58,925 nt of DNA from an uncultured Ruminococcus sp. (GTDB taxonomy: Bacteria > Bacillota > Clostridia > Oscillospirales > Acutalibacteraceae). Below, in pieces: positions 42,672-52,001 of this stretch. Numbering within the stretch: position 1 is the first letter of the stretch; the number at the start of each line of letters is the position of its first letter. A program made the position numbers and the translations under genes. A model generated the notes under the pieces. The model was given only the letters and a program-made list of their open reading frames with translations. It was not told where the DNA came from and ran no database searches. The stretch spans positions 1 through 58,925 of the forward strand of contig CADACB010000031.1 in assembly GCA_902786345.1 (NCBI GenBank). The letters are read 5' to 3'.

Positions 42672-44042
42672 TCAAATATAAAGATTATTGTGCTTTTTGG
42701 GTAGTGTGGACACTCTCTTATTGCAGAGCATATCAATTGAAGTGATAAGTCTTGAACGAGTTTCCTCAGCATTTATTATGTCGCTGATATATCCGTTTTC
42801 GGCTGCCTTCATTGCTGATAGATTTTCCTCTTTGAAGCGTTTGATAACAGCGGCTCTGTCTGCCTTGGGATCCTTTGAATTCTTAAGCTGACCTCCCAGA
42901 TCGTCACCAAGCATAATAACAGCCTCAGCTTCAGGGGTAAGTGCAGAAACCGATGCCTTTGCCCATGCAAGTGTAATATCTGCTGATGCGCCTGTACCTG
43001 CTGCTGCAATATATACAGTACCATATGCATTGCCTGTAATAACAGTGATTTTTGCGGTTGTTGCTTCTGCATAAGCTGATGTAAGCTTTGCTGCAGATTT
43101 TATGCACTCGAATCTTTCTGCGTCTACAAACGAAATAACGGGAATACTGAATGCATCACAGAAGCGTATGAACCTTGCAGCCTTAGAGCATGCTTTACCA
43201 TCAAGCACCTTGCCGTCAAGAGCTGTGATACCTGTTGTTGTTCCGTTGATGGTTGCTATTATTGTTTTTACATTTTGGCTGTATTCTGCCTGTAGTTCAA
43301 CTGCACTGCCAAGGTCACATACAGCAGCTGCTGCCTGAGAAGCAGTCATATTTATATCCGTATTATTTTCAGCGTCTATGCTGTCATAGGCAACACACGC
43401 GCTTGAAAGATTATTTGAAGGAAGGATAGCAGCAAGCTCTCTTGCTTTTGTGATAGCTTCGTTTTCGTTTTTTGCGAGTATATGAGCAACTCCCTTTTCA
43501 GCGGCTTTCTTTGCAGTGGAATCTGTACCGCTCGTATTAAGTGAGAATTCGGCATTTTCTGAAATTATCAGAATATCTGCGCAGGCAGCTATAAGAGCCT
43601 GTGTGCCGAAGCATTTACCGAGTACAACAGAGATCTGTGGTACAACTCCCGAAAGATTATTGGAATATTTAAGTATATCGCCATATGCTGCAAGCAGGTC
43701 TGTACCTTCCGACAGTCGTCCGCCAATGGAATCATAGACGGCGACAACAGGTTCACCTGTTTTTAGTGCGAGATCATACAATTTTTTTATTTTTACAGCC
43801 TGAGCCTTTGACATAGCACCGTCCGCTATATCAGTATTCTGAGCAAAGGCATACACACCCATACCTTCAATGTATCCGTGAGCAGCAACAGCTTCTGTAT
43901 ATCCGTCTGTTGACTTTGCAAAGGCATCAATTTCAGTAAACACTCCATCGTCAAACAGAGCCGAAAGTCTTTCATATGCCTTAGAGCCGTTCAGCAACGC
44001 ACGAGCTGAAGACAGCTCTTCAATTTTTGATTCTATACTCAT
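42672..44042 (-). CDS. Acyl-CoA carboxyltransferase subunit (transcarboxylase 12S / methylmalonyl-CoA decarboxylase alpha type)
   Basis: A 456-residue crotonase-fold carboxyltransferase. The N-domain has [20 protein letters not shown] and [20 protein letters not shown]. The C-domain has [20 protein letters not shown] and [20 protein letters not shown]. Normal members are about 510-520 residues, so this one is a compact version, mainly through shorter N-terminal parts. It likely moves the carboxyl group between biotin and propionyl-CoA or acetyl-CoA. With the biotin carrier and OadA downstream it forms a three-gene unit matching the three subunits of soluble transcarboxylase. GGGAGG precedes ATG 44042. 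Confidence 0.85.
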   Translation of the reverse strand: MSIESKIEELSSARALLNGSKAYERLSALFDDGVFTEIDAFAKSTDGYTEAVAAHGYIEGMGVYAFAQNTDIADGAMSKAQAVKIKKLYDLALKTGEPVVAVYDSIGGRLSEGTDLLAAYGDILKYSNNLSGVVPQISVVLGKCFGTQALIAACADILIISENAEFSLNTSGTDSTAKKAAEKGVAHILAKNENEAITKARELAAILPSNNLSSACVAYDSIDAENNTDINMTASQAAAAVCDLGSAVELQAEYSQNVKTIIATINGTTTGITALDGKVLDGKACSKAARFIRFCDAFSIPVISFVDAERFECIKSAAKLTSAYAEATTAKITVITGNAYGTVYIAAAGTGASADITLAWAKASVSALTPEAEAVIMLGDDLGGQLKNSKDPKADRAAVIKRFKEENLSAMKAAENGYISDIINAEETRSRLITSIDMLCNKRVSTLPKKHNNLYI

Positions 44043-44283
44043 TCTTATCCTCCCTTTAATTGATTGGAAATTTTCTCTATAACATTATATTACACTTTAG
44101 TCAAAATATCAACCCCCGAGGGTGCAGTTGCGTAACTGCGGCGGCGTTATCACGGCGGAACGTGTTCGTGATTGTGTTCATTTACGCTCACTCTGACTGA
44201 AAATCAACTTCAGTGCCGCGGCTTAACTTCAATTATTTTGCTAATTGTAATGGCAAACAGCAACATTCCTGCTTGCTGTCAAT

Positions 44284-44327
44284 AAAAAAGCAGATACGAT
44301 TACTCAGGTTAAGTAATCGTACCTGCT
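44284..44327 (-). terminator. Terminator of the CAP-domain gene
   Basis: Minus strand AGCAGGTACGATTAC / GTAATCGTATCTGCT with a 9-nt loop and a T6 tail. The stretch 44043-44283 to its left is gene-free. It contains a locally G+C-rich patch (44110-44240) with small inverted repeats such as GCAGTT-GCGT-AACTGC, of unknown role. Confidence 0.8.
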
Positions 44328-44403
44328 GTGAATTGCTTATATGGTTAATGTGTAGATATAAGCAGATATAAATGATGTATTGAGTTAATATATGTGCTTG
44401 CTA

Positions 44404-45219
44404 TTATCCGATAAACATCTGAGTCCAATAATTACCGTCAGCAACATATCCTACTCCGATTTTTGTGTATGAAGAATTGAGTATATTTGCTCTGTGACCT
44501 TCGGAATTCATCCACGCATTGACAACAATCTCAGGAGTTTGCTGCCCCATAGCAATGTTTTCTCCTGCTGTACGGTAGGTGATGCCGAATTGCTTCATCA
44601 TATCAAACGGTGAACCGTATGTTGGAGAAGTGTGGCTGAAATATTCTTTATCTTTCATATCCTGTGATTTTATCCTTGCAATCCTGCACAGCTCTGCATC
44701 AGCTTGTAATTGATTCAGACCGTTTTGTACACGTATTTCGTTGACAAGCTCAATTACTTTGCTTTCATATGCAGAGATGCCCTCTGCTGTGTTTGAGTCA
44801 GGAATTTTTGGTGTGCTGTTTTGTTCAGTCTGATCATTATTGGATTCTGACGTATTTGTTGTTGCCGGAACAGACTGATCAGTGCCGGTGTTGGAAGTAT
44901 TCTGAGTGATGTCTGACGATGGAGTGCAAATACCGTCCGGGCAATTAACTCCGGGAAGTTTTATGCCGCAGCTGTTAAGAATATCCGAAATTTGATTTGA
45001 AGATATATTTCCTGAAAGAATATTCTGAAGTTGAGTCTGATCGCAGCATTTTGAGAGAATGTCATTCAGATTGCCGCAATCTTCTGTTATGCAATTGCCA
45101 CCGCTGAGTGTATATAAATTAATATTTCCGCAGCTTGTATCTGCTGCACTTACGGGAATTGCTGCCATAGATATTGCTCCTGCCAATGCAAGAACAGTTA
45201 GTGCTGATATTTTTTTCAT
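44404..45219 (-). CDS. Secreted CAP-domain (SCP-like) protein
   Basis: A 271-residue protein. Signal peptide is about residues 1-25 (ending PVSAA). A Cys-rich region at 30-97 has seven cysteines (GNCITEDCGN, SKCCDQTQ, NCPDGIC). A Ser/Thr/Asn/Gln linker follows. The CAP domain at about 150-271 has the motifs YFSHTSPTYGSPFDMM, TAGENIAMG and AWMNSEGHRANIL with its conserved His/Glu. Bacterial CAP proteins of the YkwD group are secreted and of uncertain function. The Cys-rich N-terminal module is unusual for the group. AGGAGG precedes ATG 45219. Monocistronic, with a strong terminator. Confidence 0.9.
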   Translation of the reverse strand: MKKISALTVLALAGAISMAAIPVSAADTSCGNINLYTLSGGNCITEDCGNLNDILSKCCDQTQLQNILSGNISSNQISDILNSCGIKLPGVNCPDGICTPSSDITQNTSNTGTDQSVPATTNTSESNNDQTEQNSTPKIPDSNTAEGISAYESKVIELVNEIRVQNGLNQLQADAELCRIARIKSQDMKDKEYFSHTSPTYGSPFDMMKQFGITYRTAGENIAMGQQTPEIVVNAWMNSEGHRANILNSSYTKIGVGYVADGNYWTQMFIG

Positions 45220-45565
45220 AAGAAAAACCTCCTGTTTTGATTGTTTTGAAAACCTGCACTTTCGGTCTTCAAGTAAATTATAGTATTATTTTTGTGGCAA
45301 ATCAACACACAATATCAGGTAAGACAGGAAGTGTTTCCCTTGCATATCTTAAAAGTGTTAAAATAAATTGAAAAGGGTTTTGTATTGTGTTTATTTTGTT
45401 ATTTTAGAGTAATCTCTCACTGTGATAAAATAAAATTAAAAAAATTTTAAAAATATAGTGACTTTTAACTATTTTTATGTTATAATGAATAAAATTATAT
45501 TCCAATTATATATTTTTGAAGCATTGCAAAGCGGTGTCATAATTATACTGATCAAAGGTGGTTTA

Positions 45566-46528
45566 ATGTTTGAACAAACTATAAATATTGATAGAATGGA
45601 ACAGGCGGCTGCTCTCTTCGGTACGTTTGATGAAAACATAAAGCTTATTCAGAATGAATATATGGTGTCTGTTGTATGCAGAGATTCTGAGCTTAAGGTT
45701 TCCGGTGAACCGGAAAATGTTTCAAGAGCGGCACGGGTTATTGAAAGTCTGCTGAATCTTATCAATAAGGGTGAGGCTCTCAGCGAACAGAACGTAAGAT
45801 ACTGTATGTCGCTTGTGAATGACGGCAATGAGCAGAGAATTGAGCAACTTGCAGGTGATTGTATTTGTATAACCTCAAAGGGCAGACCTGTCAAGCCTAA
45901 AACACTCGGTCAAAAGGGTTATTGTTCGGCAATAAAAAACAATACTATCACCTTTGGAGTAGGACCTGCCGGAACAGGCAAGACGTATCTTGCTGTTGCG
46001 ATGGCTGTTGCTGCGTTTCGCGCAAGGGAGATCAACCGTATAATACTCACAAGACCGGCTGTTGAAGCAGGAGAAAAGCTTGGGTTTCTTCCCGGTGATC
46101 TTCAAAGTAAGGTCGATCCTTATTTAAGACCGCTTTATGATGCATTGTTTGATATGTTGGGGGCAGAAACATATCAGAAATATGTGGAACGCGGAAACAT
46201 AGAGGTCGCACCTCTTGCATATATGAGAGGCAGAACGCTTGACGACAGCTTTATAATACTGGACGAGGCTCAAAATACTACACCGGAACAAATGAAAATG
46301 TTTTTGACAAGATTGGGATTCAATTCAAAAATGGTGATAACGGGAGATATAACACAGATAGATCTTCCCGGGGGGATTCGTTCCGGACTTAAAGATGCTG
46401 TCCGTATTCTTAAGGATGTTGAGGATATAGAGACTGTTATGTTTTCTGCAAAGGATGTTGTCCGTAATCGTCTGGTTCAGGACATCATCAAAGCTTATGA
46501 TAGTATAAATGGAAAAAAACAAAGATAA
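45566..46528 (+). CDS. phoH: PhoH family ATPase
   Basis: A 320-residue protein. An N-terminal KH-like stretch is followed by the PhoH ATPase with Walker A GPAGTGKTYLAVAMAVAA, GFLPGDLQSKVDPYLRPLYD, and Walker B FIILDEAQNTTPEQMKMFLT. PhoH is linked to RNA metabolism and is usually next to ybeY, as here. ATG 45566 follows AAAGGTGG; the 36-codon upstream extension has no signal. The gene begins a compact operon: phoH, ybeY, dgkA, era, small ORF, recO, mutS2. The gap 45220-45565 holds its promoter region; TATAAT lies around 45479. Confidence 0.93.
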   Translation: MFEQTINIDRMEQAAALFGTFDENIKLIQNEYMVSVVCRDSELKVSGEPENVSRAARVIESLLNLINKGEALSEQNVRYCMSLVNDGNEQRIEQLAGDCICITSKGRPVKPKTLGQKGYCSAIKNNTITFGVGPAGTGKTYLAVAMAVAAFRAREINRIILTRPAVEAGEKLGFLPGDLQSKVDPYLRPLYDALFDMLGAETYQKYVERGNIEVAPLAYMRGRTLDDSFIILDEAQNTTPEQMKMFLTRLGFNSKMVITGDITQIDLPGGIRSGLKDAVRILKDVEDIETVMFSAKDVVRNRLVQDIIKAYDSINGKKQR

Positions 46529-46551
46529 TTCTATTGAAAGGTGAGGTTCCT

Positions 46552-47058
46552 ATGGACAAGATAAAAGTAATTATTTCAAATAAGCAGAAGGATGTTAAGA
46601 TCCCAACAGGGCTTCGTATGCTGATAAGACGCTGCTGTAATGCCGTTTTGCAAATGGAAGAATTTGAAGGCTCTGTTGAAGTCAGTGTTACACTTGTGAA
46701 TAACAAGCAGATAAAAGAGCTTAATTCAATATACAGAAACAAGGACAGGGTAACAGATGTTCTTTCTTTTCCTATGGGTGAAAACGGCAAGTATGATACC
46801 GATCCCACAACAGGTGCAAAGATACTCGGAGATATTGTAATATCAATGGAAACAGCAGTTGAGCAGGCTGAACGTTTTGGTCATTCACTCCAAAGAGAGG
46901 TTGGTTATCTTACAGCACATTCAATGCTTCATCTTCTTGGTTATGATCACGAGGATAACGGTCTGCAAAGAATCCGTATGCGTGAAAAAGAAGAAAAAGT
47001 AATGACACTTTTAGGCTTGCCAAGTTCCTCAAGCTATGTTTTGAAGGATGAGGACTGA
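46552..47058 (+). CDS. ybeY: Endoribonuclease YbeY (rRNA maturation factor)
   Basis: A 168-residue protein with the zinc motif HSMLHLLGYDHED (His-x3-His-x5-His) and the preceding YRNKDRVTDVLSFPM. YbeY acts in 16S rRNA 3' processing and ribosome quality control. Start ATG 46552 is preceded by AAAGGTGAGG. The last bases overlap the next gene (TGATG). Confidence 0.95.
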   Translation: MDKIKVIISNKQKDVKIPTGLRMLIRRCCNAVLQMEEFEGSVEVSVTLVNNKQIKELNSIYRNKDRVTDVLSFPMGENGKYDTDPTTGAKILGDIVISMETAVEQAERFGHSLQREVGYLTAHSMLHLLGYDHEDNGLQRIRMREKEEKVMTLLGLPSSSSYVLKDED

Positions 47059-47576
47059 TGTCCTTTCTTAAGGGTTTTAAATACGCATTCAGCGGAATAA
47101 TACACTGCATAAAAAACGAGCGGAACATGAGATTTCATACAGTAGCTGCACTGTATGTTCTTTGTTTTGCACGTTTTTTTGGTTTTTCACGAAATGAATA
47201 TATTATACTTTTTCTAACGATTGGCGGAGTAATTGCTGCCGAGGTGTTTAATACTGCAATTGAGGAACTTTGCGATAAGGTGAGTGAGGAGTATGATATA
47301 AAAATCAAATACGCTAAAGATTCCGCTGCCGGAGCAGTTCTTGTACTTGCAATTTTTGCAGCTGTTATTGGAATAATTCTTTTTTGGAATATTGACGGAT
47401 GGAGTTCAATGTATAATTTTTATATTACTCATCCTGTGAACCTATGTGCACTAATAGTGACAGTAATTGCGTCTTTGATATATATAATAATAGGTCCTGT
47501 CGGAATACAAAGTTTTTTATCAGGAAATAATAAAAATGATAATACAAAAAACAGAGAGAAGGGAAAAAATGACTGA
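47058..47576 (+). CDS. dgkA: Diacylglycerol kinase / undecaprenol kinase family protein with extra membrane segments
   Basis: A 172-residue protein. Residues 1-115 are the DgkA core: KGFKYAFSGIIHCIKNERNM, EVFNTAIEELCDKV with the Glu motif, and YAKDSAAGAVL. In Gram-positive bacteria it phosphorylates undecaprenol. A further membrane pair to residue 155 makes it longer than the usual about 125 residues. It lies between ybeY and era, the normal place. It shares the ybeY stop and overlaps the era start by 8 bp. Confidence 0.9.
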   Translation: MSFLKGFKYAFSGIIHCIKNERNMRFHTVAALYVLCFARFFGFSRNEYIILFLTIGGVIAAEVFNTAIEELCDKVSEEYDIKIKYAKDSAAGAVLVLAIFAAVIGIILFWNIDGWSSMYNFYITHPVNLCALIVTVIASLIYIIIGPVGIQSFLSGNNKNDNTKNREKGKND

Positions 47577-48477
47577 AAGTAAAACAGCATTTATTGCAAT
47601 AGTGGGAAGACCGAATGTAGGTAAATCATCTATACTAAACAAAATGCTTGGTGAAAAAATTGCAATAGTATCTTCAAAACCGCAGACAACACGTACAAGG
47701 ATAATGGGTGTTCTGACTGAGAAAAACAGTCAGCTTGTGTTTATTGATACACCGGGACTGCACAAGCCGAGGAACAGTCTTGACAAATATATGTTAAGGT
47801 CAATAAATGAATCGGTTGCAGGAGTTGATATGTGTGTGCTTGTTGTGGAGGCTGACCGAAAACTCAGTGAAGAAGAAGAGCAGCTAATAGAAAAATTCAG
47901 GAGTGCACAGCTTCCGGCACTTCTTGCAATTAATAAAACCGATATGGTAAAGGATAAAACCGTTCTTGCAAAGCAGATTGGGGAAATATCAGAAAAGTAT
48001 GATTTCAGTGCTGTAGTACCCTGTTCAGCACAAACAGGTTTTGGTATTGAAATACTGAAATCAGAAATGCGTAAGCTTGCTCCTGTCGGAGAATTTATGT
48101 TTGATGAGGATACACTGACTGATCAGCCGGAGAGGGTTATTGCCGGAGAAATTGTCAGAGAGAAGCTGTTAAGACTTCTTGAGCGTGAAGTGCCTCACGG
48201 AGCGGCAGTTTATATTGAAAGAATGAAGGAACGTGAAAGCGGAGAGCTTATTGATATTGATGCAGTGATCTATTGTGAACGCAGCAGTCATAAGGGTATA
48301 ATCATCGGAAAGGGCGGTGCTATGCTGAAAAGAATAGGTACATACGCCAGACAGGATATGGAAAAATTCTTTGACTGTAAGGTTAATTTACAGATATGGG
48401 TAAAGGTAAAGGAAGATTGGCGAAACAGAGAATCTATACTTCGCAGTCTTGGATATGATGAAAATGAATTCAATTGA
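47569..48477 (+). CDS. era: GTPase Era
   Basis: A 302-residue protein. The G-domain has G1 GRPNVGKSSI, G3 DTPGLHKP and G4 NKTDMV. The C-terminal KH domain has IIIGKGGAMLKRIGTYARQD. Era binds the 3' end of 16S rRNA in 30S assembly. ATG 47569 follows AGAAGGGAAA. Confidence 0.96.
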   Translation: MTESKTAFIAIVGRPNVGKSSILNKMLGEKIAIVSSKPQTTRTRIMGVLTEKNSQLVFIDTPGLHKPRNSLDKYMLRSINESVAGVDMCVLVVEADRKLSEEEEQLIEKFRSAQLPALLAINKTDMVKDKTVLAKQIGEISEKYDFSAVVPCSAQTGFGIEILKSEMRKLAPVGEFMFDEDTLTDQPERVIAGEIVREKLLRLLEREVPHGAAVYIERMKERESGELIDIDAVIYCERSSHKGIIIGKGGAMLKRIGTYARQDMEKFFDCKVNLQIWVKVKEDWRNRESILRSLGYDENEFN

Positions 48478-48713
48478 TATAATTCCAATAAGAAACTTAA
48501 TAATTTTTTTCTGATGACAATTTACTTGTTATAATTCATTCATACAAGGTTATAATAATAACATACATTTATAACAGTCAATAAAACTATTTGTATACAT
48601 TATCCAAAAGCGACAGGCTGCTTCATCTGAAGATCAATATTGACAATGAAACGTTCTGCCGCTGATCGGGTGTTAAGCCACTCCGCTGTGCTACAGTAAA
48701 TGGGGGTATTTGT

Positions 48714-48872
48714 ATGGATGAATATACAGCGTGGAAGAATTTTGTAGAAACAGGAAGGGTCAGTGATTATCTGGCATATTGCCGTGTGAAGCTTGGGTAT
48801 CCGCCAGAGGTTACTGAAAAAAAACCGGAGGTGTTTTATGAGAACACGAACGAAAGGACTGATATTAAATGA
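48714..48872 (+). CDS. Small protein between era and recO
   Basis: A 52-residue protein, MDEYTAWKNFVETGRVSDYL and onward, ending NERTDIK. It is preceded by a GGGGG-type ribosome-binding site 8 nt upstream and overlaps the recO start by 35 bp in another frame. The WKNFVETGRVSDYLAY beginning resembles YqzL, the tiny protein found between era and recO in many Bacillota, but this one is longer at the C-terminus. Function unknown. The 235-bp region before it shows only short debris. Confidence 0.6.
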   Translation: MDEYTAWKNFVETGRVSDYLAYCRVKLGYPPEVTEKKPEVFYENTNERTDIK

Positions 48873-49587
48873 ACAAAGTGTTGGTGAAAGAGACAGGCTG
48901 ATAACAGTTCTGACAAGGGACAGAGGGATAGTCAGATGCTTTGTGAGAGGAGGAAAAAGCTTCTCAAACAAAAGCTTTGCAGCAACTCATACCATGTGCT
49001 ATTCAAAAATGAATATATTTGTAGGAAAAAATTCTGAAATAGTTGATGATGCAGAATTGATTAGATTTTTTTCTGAACTCAGACAGGATATAGAAAAGCT
49101 TGCACTCGTTCAATATATGTTTGAGATTGCAATCTGCTGTATTCCACAAGGTTTGGATTCTGAAAAGCAGCTGAGTCTTATTCTTAACTGTATGCATTTT
49201 CTTTCGACAGGGGACAGATCTGATAAATTTGTGAAAACAGTCTTTGAAGTCAGATTAATGCTCAGCCTCGGTTTTGTACCTGATATATTATACTGCTATG
49301 GCTGCGGATGTTATGAAGCGGATGTTATGTATTTTGATTGTCAAAAAAATAGTATAGTGTGCTCCTCGTGTGCTAAGGAAGGTCCAAATATGTTAAAGCT
49401 GTCAAGAGGAGCACTCACTGCATTGAGATATATTATAGTTGCAGAACCAAAGAAAATATTTTCATTCAATATATCACAGGAGTCACTTGATCAGCTGTCG
49501 CAGTGCTCCGAAATGTATGTACTCTCACAGATAAATAAACACCCGGGCACACTTGATTTTTATAAACAAGTGTGCACCGTTACATAA
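48838..49587 (+). CDS. recO: DNA repair protein RecO
   Basis: A 249-residue protein. The N-terminal OB fold (RTRTKGLILNEQSVGERDRL, GIVRCFVRGGKSF) is followed by a helical domain with a zinc-finger region (YCYGCGCYEADVMYFDCQKN, VCSSCAKEG). RecO works with RecR to load RecA. ATG 48838 has ACCGGAGGTG 5-10 nt upstream; the longer frame to 48793 has no signal. Confidence 0.93.
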   Translation: MRTRTKGLILNEQSVGERDRLITVLTRDRGIVRCFVRGGKSFSNKSFAATHTMCYSKMNIFVGKNSEIVDDAELIRFFSELRQDIEKLALVQYMFEIAICCIPQGLDSEKQLSLILNCMHFLSTGDRSDKFVKTVFEVRLMLSLGFVPDILYCYGCGCYEADVMYFDCQKNSIVCSSCAKEGPNMLKLSRGALTALRYIIVAEPKKIFSFNISQESLDQLSQCSEMYVLSQINKHPGTLDFYKQVCTVT

Positions 49588-49598
49588 AGGAAAAGGAT

Positions 49599-51947
49599 AT
49601 GAATAAAGATCAAAAATCATTAGAGCTTGATAAAATACTTTCAATGCTTGCAGAACAGACATCCTTTGAGGATGCCAAAAACAGTGCCCTTGAAATTGAG
49701 CCTTCAACAGGACTTTTTGAAGTAAGGGAGCGTCTTCAGCAAACCTATGATGCACACTCTTTAACGGGCAGGTTTGGAGCCCCTGCTTTTGGAAATATCC
49801 ATAATATGACGAATGCACTGAGAAGAGCGCAGGCAGGTGCAGTATTAACACCGCTTGAGCTTCTTAGGTGTGCAGCTTTGCTCAGGGTTATACGCTCTGT
49901 GACAGACTGGAGGGCAAAATCATCTTCAATCGAAAGCAGTATTGATACATATTTTAATGCTCTTACACCAAATAAATATCTGGAAATAAAAATTACATCA
50001 GCTATACTTTCGGAGGATGAGATCTCTGATAACGCTTCCCCCGAGCTTGCGTCAATCCGTAAAAAGATAGCGGCGGCTTCATCAAAAATAAGAGAACGTC
50101 TTGATAAGATAATACATTCACAGTCAATGCAGAAATATCTTCAGGACAGCATTGTAACTATAAGAAGCGGAAGATTTGTCATTCCGGTCAGGGCGGAGTT
50201 TCGATCGGCAGTTTCCGGACTTGTACACGATACGTCATCAAGCGGAGCAACTGTATTTATTGAACCTATGAGTGTTGTTGAAGCAAATAACGACATACGT
50301 ATGCTTCGCTCAAAGGAACAGACAGAAATTGACAGGATACTTGCTGAGCTTTCAGCAGAACTGGGAGCTTATGCTGATCAGATCAGCAGCAGTTATAAGA
50401 TGCTGACTGAGCTTAATGTTATATTTGCAAAGGCACATCTTGCATACAAGATGAAAGCAACTCTTCCGATTATGAATAATGAGGGCAGAATATTGCTTAA
50501 AAAAGCACGTCATCCTCTCATTTCTCCTGATAAGGTTGTTCCTACCGATATAGAGCTTGGAACAGACTTTGATACATTGGTTATAACAGGTCCGAATACA
50601 GGCGGCAAGACGGTTTCTCTCAAAACAACGGGCTTGTTGACACTTATGGCTATGTGCGGTATGATGATACCGGCGGCTGATAACAGTGAGTTGTCTGTGT
50701 TTGACGGAATTCTTGTTGATATAGGTGATGAGCAGAGTATTGAACAGTCGCTTTCAACATTCTCAGCACATATGACAAATATAAGAAGGATCACAGAACT
50801 TGCTGATGATAAAAGTCTTGTACTGATTGATGAGCTTGGAGCAGGTACTGACCCTGTTGAGGGTGCTGCACTTGCACAGTCTATTATTGAAGAGTTCCGT
50901 AAGCAAGGAGCAAAAATTGCAGCAACAACTCACTATGCCGAGCTAAAAAGCTATGCACTCGATACACCGGGTGTGGAAAACGGCTGCTGTGAGTTTGATG
51001 TATCCACACTTCGTCCGACTTATAAGCTACTGATAGGAATGCCCGGACGATCAAATGCATTTGCAATATCAGAGCGATTGGGAATAAGCAAGAACGTTGT
51101 AGACAGAGCGAGAGAGCTTGTATCCGCTGAAAATACTAAATTTGAAGCTGTTGTGGGAAAACTTGAACAGAGCAGGAATGAGCTTGACGAAAAAATCAGA
51201 GAGGCAGAACAGCTTAAAATACAGGCACAAGCCGAGCTTGAAAAAGCCAGACAGGAATCAGAAAAGCTCATTAGTAACAGCAAAAAAGAGCTTGAAGGTG
51301 CAAGGCTGCAGGCTGAGGGAATAATTACAAAGGCACGTGCACAGGTATATGGTGTGCTTGACGAAATAGAAGAAATACGCAAAAAGAAAGAGATCACAGC
51401 TGAACAGAAGGCAAAGCTTAAATCAGATATAAGAAATATGGAGGATGAAGCAGACCCTGTCAGTCATAGCTCCAATGAAGATTATGTTTTGCCAAGACCT
51501 TTAAAAGCAGGAGATCTTGTGCTTATTTTTGATATAGATAAAAAAGCAACTGTGATGGAAACAGGGAAAGACAGTGTGCTTGTTCAGACAGGTATAATTA
51601 AAACCCGTGTTCCCATAAGTAACCTGAGATTATTGAAGCAAGAAAAGGTGAAGCTGCCAAAAAGGAATGTTACGCGAACTGTACGCAGTGATATAAATAA
51701 ATCAGCTGCTACAGAAATTGACGTAAGGGGAGAAAACTCAATTGATGCAGTGATTGAGGTTGACCGGGCAATAGATACTGCGGTTATGCAGGGGCTTCAT
51801 CAGATCACAATAATTCACGGAAAAGGAACAGGAATACTCCGAAAGGAAATACAGCTGCATCTAAAAAAACATCCGTCTGTCAGAACCTTCCGTCTGGGAA
51901 CATTTGGCGAGGGTGATTCAGGAGTCACTATAGCAGAGCTTAAGTGA
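49599..51947 (+). CDS. mutS2: Endonuclease MutS2 (recombination/ribosome-rescue MutS paralogue)
   Basis: A 782-residue protein. The MutS core and clamp come first, then the ATPase with Walker A TGPNTGGKTVSLKTTGLL and DELGAGTDPVEGAALAQSII. A long coiled coil (about 515-600) and a KOW-like segment follow, then the C-terminal Smr domain (EIDVRGENSIDAVIEVDRAI, ITIIHGKGTGILRKEIQLHL). The LDxR nuclease triad of Smr appears as IDVR. The length is normal. GGAAAAGG precedes ATG 49599. Roles reported for the family are suppression of recombination and rescue of collided ribosomes. Confidence 0.95.
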   Translation: MNKDQKSLELDKILSMLAEQTSFEDAKNSALEIEPSTGLFEVRERLQQTYDAHSLTGRFGAPAFGNIHNMTNALRRAQAGAVLTPLELLRCAALLRVIRSVTDWRAKSSSIESSIDTYFNALTPNKYLEIKITSAILSEDEISDNASPELASIRKKIAAASSKIRERLDKIIHSQSMQKYLQDSIVTIRSGRFVIPVRAEFRSAVSGLVHDTSSSGATVFIEPMSVVEANNDIRMLRSKEQTEIDRILAELSAELGAYADQISSSYKMLTELNVIFAKAHLAYKMKATLPIMNNEGRILLKKARHPLISPDKVVPTDIELGTDFDTLVITGPNTGGKTVSLKTTGLLTLMAMCGMMIPAADNSELSVFDGILVDIGDEQSIEQSLSTFSAHMTNIRRITELADDKSLVLIDELGAGTDPVEGAALAQSIIEEFRKQGAKIAATTHYAELKSYALDTPGVENGCCEFDVSTLRPTYKLLIGMPGRSNAFAISERLGISKNVVDRARELVSAENTKFEAVVGKLEQSRNELDEKIREAEQLKIQAQAELEKARQESEKLISNSKKELEGARLQAEGIITKARAQVYGVLDEIEEIRKKKEITAEQKAKLKSDIRNMEDEADPVSHSSNEDYVLPRPLKAGDLVLIFDIDKKATVMETGKDSVLVQTGIIKTRVPISNLRLLKQEKVKLPKRNVTRTVRSDINKSAATEIDVRGENSIDAVIEVDRAIDTAVMQGLHQITIIHGKGTGILRKEIQLHLKKHPSVRTFRLGTFGEGDSGVTIAELK

Positions 51948-52001
51948 GAAATGAGGGAATGAAAAAGTAAATGCTGATTTTGGGTAATGGGGGTATGCGG
52001 T

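Noticed and set aside
40512-44042. Sodium-pumping oxaloacetate or methylmalonyl-CoA decarboxylase complex
   Set aside because: No beta (membrane) or gamma subunit gene is in or beside the operon; the three genes alone fit a soluble transcarboxylase better. Not excluded if a beta subunit is encoded elsewhere.
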